The translations under genes were made by a program, and so were the position numbers. DNA of 64,000 nucleotides from Oasisia sp. SBJ-2009 (taxonomy: Eukaryota; Annelida; Polychaeta; Sabellida; Siboglinidae), in contig OZ024858.1 in assembly GCA_964017155.1 (NCBI GenBank), positions 22,233,657 through 22,297,656 on the forward strand, in the 5' to 3' direction. Below are positions 1 to 11,786 of this stretch, piece by piece. Below the pieces are notes generated by a model. The model did no database searches, was not told the origin of the DNA, and saw only the letters and a list, made by a program, of their open reading frames with translations. Position 1 is the stretch's first letter, and each line of letters opens with the position of its first letter.

Positions 1-291
1 AGTAAATAACACGCTATAATATGATGTAAAAAATGTACTAATAGGCCTATCTAGTGTCTGGATAGTGAGAAAAGATATTGCTACGTGCACTATTGCAAGT
101 TTACGTGCTTCAGTGTTTATGAAGTGCTTCAAGTGCAATTTCAATAACGTATGAATAATTGAACATATAATTTGTACTGCAGTTTCATGTGGCAGTCTGC
201 TGACACGGCACATTCGTCCGCTAGAGGCGCTACTGTCTCAACATTCAAAATGGAACTGCCGAAGTGACCCTTCTCTGTTAGATCTTCTCTG
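1..291. mobile_element. Right end of hAT-like non-autonomous element
   Basis: This stretch matches 19,840-20,130, the right end of the 2.0 kb element at 18,133-20,130, so the window opens inside another copy of it. It ends in CTGTTAGATCTTCTCTG and is followed by TACAAAC, the same 7-bp sequence that flanks the other copy. No coding capacity is visible. It marks the left border of tandem unit A. Confidence 0.75.
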
Positions 292-405
292 TACAAACTA
301 ACCATTTCCAACTACATAGCGGAGACTGGGGCTAGTATATGGGTAAGTTGTAACAGAGAGCTTGCAGACAAAACTGCAAATGCATATTATTCTGCATGAC
401 GATGT

Positions 406-900
406 ATGAGGGACCTATCATATATAGAAAGACTCAAATTGCTTAAACTACCTACATTAGCATATCGAAGATTAAGAGGAGACATGATAGAGGTCTATAA
501 AATAATACACAACATTTATGACCACGAATCTGTACCACATCTGTTGAAAAACAATGAGATATCACAAAGAACAGGAAACAGAGGACATTCTCTAAAACTA
601 TTCACTCAAAGAGCCAAACTAAACTTAAGAAAAATGTATTTCCAATTCGAATTACTGAACCATGGAATAGTCTCCCTGACACAGTGGTAACAGCAAAATC
701 TCTAAATTCATTTAAAACACGACTAGACAAATTTTGGTATAACCAGGATATTTTATATGACTTCGAAGCACCGTTAAGAATTACTAACAATAGAACCAGA
801 ACACGCGATTTAATATTAATAGATAATGAAAATGAAGAGCTGGTCATAGAGGAACACAGAATCCTGCGATCAGAACCGTCCTAAGGTATCCTAAGGTAAG
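406..900 (+). pseudogene. 5'-truncated non-LTR retrotransposon, RT C-terminal end
   Basis: The translation gives the thumb and tail end of a non-LTR (CR1/jockey-like) reverse transcriptase. It starts with MRDLSYIERLKLLKLPTL and RRLRGDMIEVYK and then, after a frameshift near 630, continues with PWNSLPDTVV and SFKTRLDKFW. The 3' tail repeats CTAAGGTA. Unit C shows the site without this block (38,290-38,325): a short 12-base stretch lies where the insertion sits in units A and B. The piece is 5'-truncated, as is usual for LINE insertions, and is dead. Clade assignment is by motif only. Confidence 0.85.
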
Positions 901-1098
901 GTAGATTTGAGCATGTCATATCACGTGAATCCGTCGAAACGCCATTAAGTTACGTTATTTTAAAGAAGAAGTATTATTCTCTATATCTTCAAGTTAATAA
1001 AGTGTATGCGTATCCATAAGTCATATTTTACTGCTTTCTCATTGATGGATATATATATGCTATAAATTAATCTTGTTCGTAAACTTTTCCGTCATATC

Positions 1099-1099
<1 letters not shown>

Positions 1100-1140
<41 letters not shown>

Positions 1141-1250
1141 TGTGGGCTTTCAAATGGTATATTAAACCTCCTAAGAAAAGCACATTTTGTATTTGTCCCA
1201 TACACACGCACGCACGCACGCTCGCTCGCACGCACGCTCGCACGCTCGCA

Positions 1251-1282
<32 letters not shown>

Positions 1283-1316
1283 CTCACACACACACACACA
1301 CACTCACACACACACA
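1100..1316. repeat. TA and GCAC/CA microsatellites
   Basis: A (TA)n run (1,100-1,134) and a GCAC/GCTC/CA compound run (1,201-1,316) flank about 65 bases of ordinary sequence beginning TGTGGGCTTTCAAATGG. Unit B (20,946-20,977 and 21,038-21,139) has shorter runs. Unit C has the same intervening sequence with an expanded CA tract (38,711-38,919). Confidence 0.95.
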
Positions 1317-1338
1317 CGGAAAAAAATATTTCGTAAAC

Positions 1339-2051
1339 ATGGTTTGGTTTCAGACCTTCTCACGCCTCGCATACCTTGCTTTATACACATGCAACAATTG
1401 TTCTCAGGCTCTCAGCCATGCCCCAGGCGGCAATATATTTCACATAGATATTAAGTTCAGTGTTCCAGCTAGGCCATTTCCCAAGGGTGCAACACCCTGC
1501 CCTCATTTACATGCACCCTGTGCCTTTTGTCTTGCACTCTGTGCCTTTTATTAGCGCCCTGTCCTTTAGCAGTAGCCTGGTGCAATTGCCTGTGGGGTTA
1601 AATTGTCTGAGACAGGTCAACAGCTCAGTGCTGGCTTCCCATTGGCTTGAAACAATTGTATCCAATTAATCACTTCAAAGACTTCCATGAGTGACAAGAT
1701 CCACTTGTACTAGTTATAGGGAAACTTTTCTGTTGTACATGACAAACGTTTTTTTTTTGTAATTTATCTAGACCTGGGAAAATGTAAACTGTTTAAATAA
1801 AATAAGTGCTAAAAGGATACAATATGAAGGCATATCTATATTATAATAAACAGTGATGTTTGTGCTATTTATTCACCGATGTTGTATTCAAACTGAGAAA
1901 TTGTCTCTAAATTATTTATTTCTGAATACATGTACAGTACTATATGAGTTAATGTTATTATTATGCATTCTGTAAATGTCAGTATGGAAAACTTTCATCA
2001 ACACAATAATTGGAAACTCACAAATACATGTTAAATATTGTAGAACATTTA

Positions 2052-2098
<47 letters not shown>

Positions 2099-3055
2099 TG
2101 TGTTATACAATATAATAATTATTACAAAGTGACAAGGGTTTTATTTGATATATTGGATGTTAATTGACAAGTAAAGCCATTAATAATAAATGTCCACCAG
2201 GCTTTCACTTTTCCATGAAACCACAAACAAGTGCTGCAGTTGACCACTAAGTTTCTACTATAGCCAGTTATAGGATGTTAAATTGATATTTCCCAATAAA
2301 ACAAAAGTAATGCAACAGTGGTCCCACCTGGAGAGTGGCTCATCAAATTCATCCCTGGTCAGTAGAAGAGTATAGTGGCTATAGATAAGTAATTATAATT
2401 AACCATTTGTTTTCATTGCGTTGCAAATTGGCGAATGAAGACAGAAAGAAGTATGTAGACCTCAACGTCTCAGAGAAGAGACTACCACTCTGCGTCAAAA
2501 TGTTAGCTAATTAAAGGATAAATGATTAAGGAATTGTTGGAATGGAGTTGCACACCCTACAGTAGTTGTGTTACCAATAAAACACCTTGTAACCTACTAA
2601 TGTTCATTTGACTGTGTAATGTTACTATAATACATTATGCATGACCTGATTTTGTAACAACTATGTCAGTGACAAATGGTTGCCAATATAAGTATGCTGA
2701 ATAAATTTGAGCTGGGTTTGGGACGTCTGGTACATATGACTGCATTTGCCCTGGGCAACATTGAGTTACTTAGCTAGCTGTAATCGGTCACTATGATACT
2801 ACCACAAGCTCCATTTCATGAAAATTAACTAAAAACCAGTGTTAAGTAAAAAAAACGTATTTTAGTGATGTGCCCTCCAAAATGTCGTTCACGCATAAAA
2901 GTGCCCTCCGTCTGCCAACTGCACCCTGTCCTTTTCAAGACCTAGCTGGAACACTGAAGTTGGCCCATTATGTCCGATTTTTTTACTATCTTAGAACTAC
3001 TTGTGCATGGTGATAAACAATCGCAAGGTAGGACACCCCCCTACACACACACATA
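1339..3055. repeat. Dispersed repeat R1, split by a transposon
   Basis: R1 is about 200 bases. Its left part contains CATACCTTGCTTTATACACA and its right part GTTGGCCCATTA and CTACTTGTGCATGG. Here it is split at 1,457/2,957 by the TIR element 1,458-2,956. Unsplit copies lie at 4,963-5,120 and 24,634-24,800, a split copy in unit C (45,180-45,257 plus 46,557-46,663), and the unit B equivalent at 21,185-22,870. A short inverted scrap is at 8,812-8,832. No coding potential was seen. Confidence 0.75.
1458..2956. mobile_element. Non-autonomous TIR DNA transposon, 5-bp TSD
   Basis: The ends are exact inverted repeats: CAGTGTTCCAGCTAGG on the left and its complement on the right. Both sides are flanked by AAGTT (1,453-1,457 and 2,957-2,961). 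Uninterrupted R1 copies (4,963-5,120) show the empty site with one AAGTT. The terminal 90 bases on each side also share short inverted motifs around AGGGTGCA. The interior is A+T-rich with a TA run at 2,056-2,096 and no transposase. The CAGTG start resembles hAT elements, but 5 bp is shorter than the usual 8-bp hAT duplication, so the superfamily is open. Confidence 0.85.
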
Positions 3056-3520
3056 TTACTTGTATAGGCTGCACTATACATAGAGAGAGCAGTTACACCA
3101 ATTGTGTGGTTTTCTATATCGTTACAATTTGACCCAGTCCTAAAATATTTCAATTATATTAATGTTAAAATTTACCCCGTACGCTGGTACAACTTGCCCC
3201 ATATCGGGCTAAATTGTAACACTTTTACACCTCATATAACTCATTACACCACTAATATGTCATAAGCCAGGCATTTAATTATGCACCTATTATCTGCAGG
3301 AGAATGAACAGTTTCAATCAGTTAAGAAACGCATCCGTAATGCTGAAATGTGTTTTTTACAACTAGCCCCGGTTTCCCCTACAAAATAACATAATATGCT
3401 CACAAAGGTGACATTTGTAATATAATCTTCCACTTGACAGGCACATTTAATAATAATAATAATAATATAAATCGAATACCTATAGCGCCCAATTAATAAA
3501 AAATTGCTCTCGGGTGCTTC
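3056..3520. repeat. Dispersed repeat R2
   Basis: R2 contains TTGCCCCATATCGGGC, ACTCATTACACCACTAATA and an ATA/TAA-rich tract, then ATAGCGCCCAATTAAT. It recurs in unit B (about 22,870-23,345), in part in unit C (39,028-39,261), and in inverted orientation at 47,965-48,345. It therefore moves or duplicates independently of the tandem units. No ORF or clear TIR was found. Confidence 0.7.
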
Positions 3521-4400
3521 ACACACATTATGCATAGATATACACAAATCGACGGACTAGGAATAAATGAGTAAAATATATGTAAAATACAGTCACTAAG
3601 CCAAAAATATAGATGACTATGAACACAAATTCTATAAAAATCACTTTACATATAATAATTTCAGCAAATTGACTAACATAAAAACAATAAACAGTAACAC
3701 AAAATCAAAATGGATAAAAAGTGGAGAATGTTCTCATAAATGAAATTATGTAAACGCTTGTTTAAATAGAAGAATTTTTAGAAGTGTTTTATAAACATAT
3801 ACTGTAGGAGGGAGGGAGGGAGGGAGGGAGGGAGGGAGGGAGGGAGGGAGGGAGGGAGGGAGGTATCTAAATATGTATCTAAGTAGACTACATAATATTA
3901 TAATTATAAGCACCGATGCATGAAATACGTCACGTACGTCTGCACAGCGGGTTGGGCATGACCGCACAGGCCTGTGCGAACATGCCCCAAGCATCCAACG
4001 CGTGAATAATTCTGAATTGCGCGAAAATGCTACTTATGAAAGTATCCTTTATTTCACACATCATAAAACATTAAAATGCAATTTGGAATTATGAAAGAAA
4101 ATGTATATGCACGTCTTACAGTTAAAATAATACACATAACCGCATGAGTAAAATTAGATCAGTGTTTACAAAAACAACATTTTATGTCATAACTTTTTAC
4201 TTATTCACTTCTATCAAAAATGATATGCAAGTGGTTGATTTGGGGGTTAGACGATGCCGCTTAGCATGATTCCACTAACCAGATGTTATGCGATGCGCAA
4301 ATAATAGGGTGTGCGGACATGCCTCAGTTTGCGGATATGGCCCTACTTCCCCTACACAGTCATCAACGAGCCAAGTTTTTACCACACGTATACCATGCCT
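3521..4400. repeat. Unit A interval with GGAG array
   Basis: A pure (GGAG)n array lies at 3,809-3,862 (unit B 23,557-23,607). The roughly 70 bases after it in unit A, from TATCTAAATATG to CGTCAC, are absent in unit B, where the array runs straight into GTACGTCTGCACAGCGGG. The array is a likely point of slippage or deletion. The rest of the interval shows nothing recognisable. Confidence 0.7.
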
Positions 4401-4475
4401 CCCTGTCCGTGTATTGAACTTGGGACGCCTGTATACCAGGAGGATGTGGTAACTACTACACCATCGTGGTGCCTT
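4401..4475 (-). repeat. tRNA-like SINE head (inverted copy)
   Basis: On the minus strand the sequence reads like a decayed tRNA. An A-box-like TGGTGTAGTAGTTA is followed about 30 bases later by a B-box-like GTTCAATAC. It sits inside a repeat of about 300 bases (4,290-4,600) whose other copy, in opposite orientation, is at 10,400-10,690. The unit B equivalent is 24,075-24,149. Expected family role: a Pol III-transcribed, LINE-mobilised SINE. Confidence 0.55.
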
Positions 4476-5153
4476 CTTAAGGAACAAATTGTCCTAATGC
4501 TCGCCGAGTTTATTGTTCAGACAATGACACGTATGTGTATATTCTGAGAAAAGAATTACTTCTTGTTGATAAATTATAATTATAATAGTGAATCTATCTA
4601 CAACTACTGACAACTCTCTTTACATGTATCTTCATAGTAATAGTACAACAACCAACAACCACATCAATGGAATTTTATAATGGTGAAGGCTGATGAAGTG
4701 CAGCGATGCATACCGTGGGTTGATTGTGTGCGCATTCAAGATTTTTTCGGGTACCGTTTTGTAACTGATACAGTCTAGCCCAGGCTGACTCATTGATTTT
4801 AATCATAGTTTGCACTGAGTCACTTGGTTTCATACCTTATCATGGGCGTTAGTCGTTAATGTAATTTAATAATTACACTTCCTATGCTGATACAAATTTT
4901 CGTAAACAAGTTGCGAGTAAATAGCGTTTACATTATTTCGTAGTTTGTGTGGTCGCTGGACAATGCCTTGCATACCTTGCTTTATACACATGCAACAATT
5001 GTTCTCAGGCTCTCAGCCATGCCCCGGGCGACACCATATTTCACATAGATATTAAGTTGGCCCATTACTTCCAATTGTTGACTATCTTAGAACTACTTGT
5101 GCATGGTGATAACAAATCGCAAGTTGGGACACACACACACATATATCTATATA

Positions 5154-5238
<85 letters not shown>

Positions 5239-5760
5239 ATATATATAACTGCCATAACTTTATCAATGGAGAAAGAAGTATGTACAACTACTAGTTGACT
5301 TAATAATATATAGAGCAAACCCTGAAATATGGACCTTTCAGCCTAGTTTGTTATCAAAATGTACACCTAGGTATTTGTGCTGGCTGGCCTGGGCAATTTC
5401 CTCACTGTGGATAACAACAGGCAAGTGATCAGCAACAATATATTTAGCATGAAAAAGCATTCATTGAGTTTATGCAGTATGCAAATAAATATACCTATTC
5501 AGGCAATATGAGCAACAGTACAGAATACAGTCAAATAACATTGTTTATATATATTAAAACATGTAGGATATTTCATACTTCTTGAATGAAATCATGAAAC
5601 ATATTATACATATAATAAAATATAATAATTTTAAAGATCAATGGAAATCAGAGCATGGAACGATACATATTATTTAATAATTGTATTTGACTATGAATTG
5701 CAAAATGATCTTACTATACATCCTACCTTACACATAATGTTACATAACTAGGCTAATATC
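4476..5760. repeat. R1 copy, TA array and unannotated sequence
   Basis: An intact R1 copy lies at 4,963-5,120. A TA array of about 115 bases (5,132-5,247) follows it. The part 4,540-4,712 is the empty-site equivalent of the Harbinger insertion in unit C. The remaining sequence to 5,760 is A+T-rich, with no ORF or element that I recognise. The unit B equivalent is 24,150-25,400. Confidence 0.6.
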
Positions 5761-5830
5761 ACACACACACACACACGCACAGCAACACACATGCACTCAT
5801 TTCCTCACACACCGACACGTACACACACTG

Positions 5831-5877
<47 letters not shown>

Positions 5878-5956
5878 GTCTCTGTCTCTGTCTCTGTCTC
5901 TGTCTCTGTCTCTGTCTCTGTCTCTGTCTCTGTCTCTGTCTCTGTCTCTGTCTCTG

Positions 5957-6024
<68 letters not shown>

Positions 6025-6141
6025 GTTTTTTTTCTCTCTCTCTCTCTCTCTCTCAAACAAACAAACACACACACACACACACACACAGAGAAAACACACA
6101 GAGAAAACACACACAAAAACACACACATACTGTGATACATA

Positions 6142-6172
<31 letters not shown>

Positions 6173-6262
6173 GCACTCACATACATACATACACATACAC
6201 ACGCACAGACACACACACAAGCAAGCAAACAAACACACACATATGCGCGCGCGCACACACAC
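5761..6262. repeat. Compound microsatellite block
   Basis: In order: CA, (CTAT)n 5,831-5,877, (TCTCTG)n 5,878-5,977, (CT)n to 6,053, and CA-rich runs to 6,262. Unit B (25,401-25,974) carries the same order with a longer TCTCTG array. Its long open frames (for example 25,431-26,165 plus) are only translated simple repeat. Confidence 0.95.
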
Positions 6263-6699
6263 CTTAAAAGGTGTGATTCAGTTCCATGTCGAATGTAGAG
6301 TATACAATGTTTTGCTTAAGCCCGGCGTACCCTACACAACGAAATATTTTGAAAACAGCAAATATTGGTGGACTGCACACACTACCCAACAACAAAATTG
6401 CATGCGCACACATAAATGTTGTTGTCACTGTCTCGACACTAGCATAGTTTAATTATATTAAATGCATGCTTGCAGGCCTCCGAATTCCGAAAATTATATT
6501 AAAATTGTGCCGCTATTGAAGAAACATTTACCCGGCGTCAACGACACCGATGTCTAGTAACGCTGAAAAGAGATGTGTCTGTTGTTATAATTATAGGCGC
6601 CAATTTTACCTGGCATCAACAAAGCCGACGTCAAACTACGCTGAAAAGCTATCTGTCAGCGCTGCTATAATTACAGGCGCCGGTTTCAGTTGGAATAAC

Positions 6700-6758
6700 C
6701 CAGTGGCGTAGCCAGGATTTTTGCATTGGAGGGGGCCACCCGACAACCAAGCAAACTC

Positions 6759-6824
<66 letters not shown>

Positions 6825-8104
6825 TATATAATTCAAACCCAACTCGCTTAACATGAATATCGATATGAATGACAACAAAATTCACTGCCCAATGTAGCTG
6901 GCAGTTCAGCAAAGCCATTCACAGGAAGCATCAATTAGTTAGAAAGTAAGAGAGAAACGACCCATTATTAAAGAGACATGAACCCAGCCATTACAGTCCT
7001 CACACTACTCTCCTAAGCCTACTGACAAAGACCCTGACCAATATCAACTTGTAGTCAGTCACATACTCTGATTAATTAAAATCCCTATATCTTAACGTAG
7101 ATATGTGTCGTTGGCATTCAACCAGTAACTTCTCAACATGTAACGTTGCGTATTCACATTTTTTTATTCACGATAGGAGGTGGAATTTTCCCAGTGCAAA
7201 ATCCACTGGATGAATTGCTTTGATTACAATGAGGATTACAGCCGGGGCAATCACTTAGAGAAAAGTCGAATGGGTGATGGGAGATAGACATGTGTATATC
7301 ACGTAAACGACATGTGCTCAGCTCGTGTGTTACCCCGGCACACATGAATGCACTGGCGATGATGACACTAACAGAGAAACAACAGAAGGTCCAGGTTTGC
7401 GAAAAAACAACCTGGTAAGAATAATCATGGGAGTTAAGAAAGTTGATCAGAGAAAATGGATGAAATGAGGTTGGAGTGAAACAGTTTTCAGATGACATTG
7501 GTGAGGAGTACATGGGCTGGTCATATGAAAACAATGCGAGATGAAAAACTGGCAAAGAGAGCAGATGCCCAGAAAGTGGAGGGGAAATAGAGGCGAGGAA
7601 GACCGACATTGCGATGGGGGATTACATTAAAAGTAACCAAAAAATAATGTGAGAAAAATGGGAAAAAATGATAGATAGAAGAAAAGTGAGAGGAAGAAAA
7701 AGACAACTGAAAAGTGAGTGATGATGCCAAGAAAACAATAATAACCAAATGCAATTTGACCCTAGCCTAGTAACCAGGCAACTATTATTTTGAATCCTTA
7801 ATAGCCATTAGCCATCATGCAAATTGTGAATAATTACATTTTCACTGCACGGTCAACTATAATGCTGCAGCCAGCGACAGAAGTGGAGAATTCTTAACTG
7901 AATCCCATTTGAATGATGACAATTCTTTTACGAAAAAGTTGGACTAGGAAAGAAAATCTTACACAGGAATCTTGAAACCCACTGTAGTTTGTGACTCTGT
8001 ATTTTGTTACTATGAATCAGGTAGGCATTTATTGCTCCTCCATTCCCCACCATACTAATTTTTTAGGGATTGTATGACCTCCGGCTCCCTGGCTATGCCA
8101 CTGT
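6700..8104. mobile_element. hAT-like element with nested LINE remnant
   Basis: The left end begins CCAGTGGCGTAGCCAGG and the right end is the inverse of ACAGTGGCATAGCCAGG. The flanks are GGAATAAC (6,692-6,699) and AGAATAAC (8,105-8,112), which match at 7 of 8 positions, as expected of an 8-bp hAT duplication. CAGTGGCGTAGCCAGG-type ends are typical of hAT elements in many animals. Inside are a TA run and, at 7,430-7,740, the C-terminal end of a LINE reverse transcriptase. No hAT transposase is left. An older inverted relative lies at 57,609-59,850. Confidence 0.8.
7430..7740 (+). pseudogene. LINE reverse transcriptase C-terminal remnant
   Basis: One frame reads STWAGHMKTMRDEKLAKRAD, then AQKVEGK and, after a stop, RRGRPTLRWG. 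This is the familiar C-terminal pattern of RTE-like and related non-LTR reverse transcriptases (RWAGHV..M.DERLAKRA, GRP.LRW). Several stops break it. Related pieces are at 11,400-11,582 and, inverted, at 59,575-59,850. The unit B copy is 27,140-27,443. It lies inside the hAT-like element, captured or inserted there. Confidence 0.75.
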
Positions 8105-8112
8105 AGAATAAC

Positions 8113-8299
8113 ATTTGTCAAAGTATACAAACTGATTTTTTTTCCAGATAACTATACAACTATTAATCTATTTGAATGCCATACCACGGATACCAAGAAA
8201 TTACATCAATAATTTGTCTTACATAACAGTTTGTGATTGACTGGATGAGTGGAGTAACTACCTTGGGCTTTTTTTTACCAGATAGTACCCTTTCAGTAG

Positions 8300-8353
<54 letters not shown>

Positions 8354-8626
8354 ATATATATACACACTGTATATGTATATATATATATATAATATATATC
8401 CAATATATATATATATATATATCTAATATATATCTAATATATATACATATATAATACATATATATCTAACATATATCTAATATGTATATATATGTAATAT
8501 ATATATATATTATGCTTTCTGCCAGCTACGGTGGTCAGTGAATTTGGTTGTCTTCTCGGTATATATTTTAAGCGAGTTAGGTTTGAATGTTATATGTATA
8601 TATATACATGTATATATATACACCTG

Positions 8627-8687
<61 letters not shown>

Positions 8688-8780
8688 GTGTATATACACA
8701 CATGTATATATATATACATATACGTATATATAAATAAATATATATATATAATATTATATATATATATTCTGTGTATGTGT
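8113..8780. repeat. TA-rich microsatellite tracts
   Basis: Two long interrupted TA tracts (8,301-8,510 and 8,598-8,770) are separated by about 80 ordinary bases beginning TGCTTTCTGCCAGC. The unit B equivalents are 28,007-28,215 and 28,300-28,460. Open frames here encode only Y/I repeats. Confidence 0.9.
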
Positions 8781-10399
8781 GCATGTAGGTAGGTGTGTGA
8801 AAAACGGCCGTAATGGGCCAACTTAATGCCTAAGGGCACAGAGCACTGTTGATTGTCCCAATGGCGGCCATGTTAACGTTTTGTCAGATTATAAGGAAAC
8901 TGGACCTGAGAATTTTTTTTTTTTTAACACAATCACTGCAGTCATGTCACTGATATGCTGATCCAATTTCGTCAAAAAAGGCATATCTCATGCTCTCTTA
9001 AAATGCATGCATGTGTTCTGCCCCTCAATATTGACCAAACTGAGCACCATTTCTGCATTCGCAGGGTCATGTAAGAAAAAATGGCTAAAAATTACAAAGC
9101 CAACTACACTCTGTCTAACATGCGTCATTGCACTGTAGATATATCATAGCACTGAACCTACTGGTATGCCTGTCCTACTGTACTCATTTCACATAAAAAG
9201 AATTTTTCAAAATCCCAAATGACACCATTATTAAGGTACTACATTTGTATGGGTTAGACCAGGAAGTCTAACTGTACTCTGACCCCCTAAGTGAAATATG
9301 TTCTCGCTCTGGGCATGGCTAAGTGCCTGAGACAAATAGTAGCATGTGTACAAAACAAGGTATGCGACTATTTATCGCAACATGCTTAGAAACATTTTAT
9401 CAATACTTATAATTAAAATTCATTAAGGAACATTAACGACCAACACCCACGATAAGGCATGAACCCGGAAAACTAAGCGCAGGACCATACCCTCAATTAT
9501 GTTGTATGCACTCACGGTCACGTCAACACACGTACTCCGTCTACCTTTGCCAAAATTTCTTTTGTGTGGCTGTCAGTTTCTGCCCATCGTGTGAATGTGG
9601 CAGTGTACCAAGGGGTGTTTTGTGCTTTTTGTTGTGAAAAGAGTGGTGCTTTCCCAGTGAAATTAATATTGCTTATCTTCATAATTATAGTGAACCGATT
9701 GGCACTCAAGTCGGGCATTGACAGTCACCCCGAATCTCCTCAGGTCGGCCATAGCCGGTTAGCGAATACTGCACAGCATTTGAATTTGGTTTACGTGGTT
9801 GCATCTAGTGATTAAGAGATGCAATAAATGCGACACCTATCTAGACATATAACATTAAATTATGGCTATCTTGGATACTTCCAATTTCAAAAATATTTAA
9901 CGCATTTTCGAAAGTTTAACAGCAATAGTTTTTGGACATTTAAAATGTCCTCCAGCCAGGAGGTTGGTATACAGCTAAAATGAGTAACTTATTATAATAA
10001 ATTATACACCAGTGTGTAGATAATTTAATGTCCTTTTAAATAAACCCAACTTGTAACAGTAAAAAGCCAAGCATAAAAACGTTACACAGCAGCAAAGTAT
10101 TATGTTTGCCAAAAAATTCAAAATGTCTTAGTGTCGTCATTCGAGAAATGGTCAACATATTTTAAAGCTACAACAACAGTTTTGACACCACAGTGTAGGT
10201 ATTTTTAATATCTACAACATGCATATAACATGGAATTGTGAGAATTGAATAATAAAGGAGCTAGAGCAAAGGAAATTGAGCAAGCAATATTTTTAAAAAT
10301 CAAGGTCAATATAAGAGGTGGCACAGGCTTCAAGTTAAAATCGACTGAGTGCTAATGGATTAATAATTATTATAAAATTTCTATATATTACTAAAAAGA
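8781..10399. other. No recognised gene; moderately A+T-rich
   Basis: A 20-base inverted scrap of R1 lies near 8,812-8,832. The short stretch 9,556-9,600 (TGTGTGGCTGTCAGTTTCTG) has a relative at 11,192-11,217, so a common repeat may underlie both. No ORF, TIR or RNA gene is convincing. The unit B equivalent is 28,475-30,095. Confidence 0.5.
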
Positions 10400-10555
10400 T
10401 ATATGTACAGAGAGTTATAGGTAGATGTCGATGTAGATTCGCTATTGTGATTATAGTTAATCAACCAAAAGTCATTCTTTTCACAGATTATATACATATG
10501 TTTTATTGTCTGAACAATAAACTCGGCGAGCATTAGGACAATTTGTTCCTTAAGA

Positions 10556-10630
10556 AGGCACCACGATGGTGTAGTAGTTACCACATCCTCCTGGTATACA
10601 GGTGTCCCAAGTTCAATACACGGACAGGGA
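10556..10630 (+). repeat. tRNA-like SINE head
   Basis: This is the plus-strand copy of the repeat at 4,401-4,475, with the A-box-like TGGTGTAGTAGTTA and the B-box-like GTTCAATAC in the same spacing. Similarity continues on both sides over about 290 bases (10,400-10,690). The unit B equivalent is 30,252-30,326. The two copies within one unit are inverted and about 6 kb apart. Confidence 0.55.
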
Positions 10631-10927
10631 GGCATGGTATACGTGTGGTAAAAACCTGGCTCATTGGTGACTGTGTATCCCTCGTGATTCGCAGATCACA
10701 TGAATGTCGGTAATGTCAAAATTAGGGACATAAAAGAACCTCTGAGGACGACAAGCACCCTGGCAGTAAATATTTTCAGTGCCAGCATAGAAGGGTTGTA
10801 GGTTTTGCAATATTGTTCATGTAATAATACCGAAATTATTTTAGTAACAGTAATATATACGAAATTCGTTCCATAAATATGGTCGCCACGCTGTTCAAGT
10901 CAATTTGTCCAAATAAGGATGATATCA

Positions 10928-11118
10928 TCCGTCCGTCCGTCCGTCCGTCCGTCCGTCCGTCCGTCCGTCCGTCCGTCCGTCCGTCCGTCCGTCCGTCCGT
11001 CCGTCCGTCCGTCCGTCCGTCCGTCCGTCCGTCCGTCCGTCCGTCCGTCCGTCCGTCCGTCCGTCCGTCCGTCCGTCCGTCCGTCCGTCCGTCCGTCCGT
11101 CCGTCCGTCCGTCCGTCC
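10928..11118. repeat. (CCGT)n tetranucleotide array
   Basis: An almost perfect array of about 190 bases. In unit B it is about 134 bases (30,624-30,758). The complementary array (ACGG)n lies 670 bases downstream, so the two form an inverted pair around a LINE remnant. All open frames across it (VRPS or GRTD repeats) are spurious. Confidence 0.97.
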
Positions 11119-11399
11119 TGCCCGGTCTATCTGTCTATCTCGCCTTCTTTTTTTCCTCAAACTCCTACCTTCACCATTATACATTTTCTTTTTGTGTGGC
11201 TGTCGGTTTCTGCACTGTAATTATCTCTATCAATGCCGGCATATGCTGCTAAGCTGCTGCAATGAGCTGTTCGACTGCGCAATAATTTTAACAGTTCCTG
11301 GCACGTTGCATAGCTGTTTCAGTGTACATTGTACAACTCTGTACCGTCTGTACAACCGTTTACAGAAAACAAACGGCTCATTTTGCATGATATCTATCG

Positions 11400-11582
11400 A
11401 GGTAGCTTCGGGTGAATGTGGCAGTGTAATTGGGGGATTGCATTGAATGTGATCTAGAAAGAGTGGGAGAAGAATGAGAAAAACTGACAGATAGAAGGAA
11501 TTGGAGACTGCAGACTGAGAACATAGTATGAGAAAAATTAGAGGAGGAAAAACAATGGAAAAATAATTCATGATCGACTCAC
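11400..11582 (+). pseudogene. LINE RT C-terminal remnant
   Basis: One frame reads GDCIECDLERVGEE, a TGA stop where tryptophan is expected, then EKLTDRRNWRLQTENIV. This is the extreme C-terminus of the same LINE family as 7,430-7,740, and the DNA downstream (TTTGACCCTAATCTAGTAACC) matches the DNA after that copy. It lies between the inverted CCGT and GGAC arrays. The unit B copy is 31,040-31,222. Confidence 0.75.
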
Positions 11583-11687
11583 CCCTAATGACAGTGTTGC
11601 CAAGAAAACAATAACAACAAAATGAAATGCAATTTGACCCTAATCTAGTAACCGGACAACTATTATTTTTAATCACTAATAGCCATT

Positions 11688-11690
<3 letters not shown>

Positions 11691-11786
<96 letters not shown>

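Noticed and set aside
3746..3994. LPPSLPPS-repeat frame over the GGAG array
   Set aside because: Translated simple repeat. The unit B version differs only by repeat number and a deletion.
7154..7609. 151-codon minus-strand frame (and relatives at 26,951-27,307 and 11,230-11,676)
   Set aside because: Antisense shadows of the LINE remnant and hAT-like interior. The plus strand carries the recognisable RT motifs.
9518..9815. Overlapping frames on both strands (66 and 83 codons)
   Set aside because: Short, no family features, repeated only because the unit is duplicated at 29,214-29,511.
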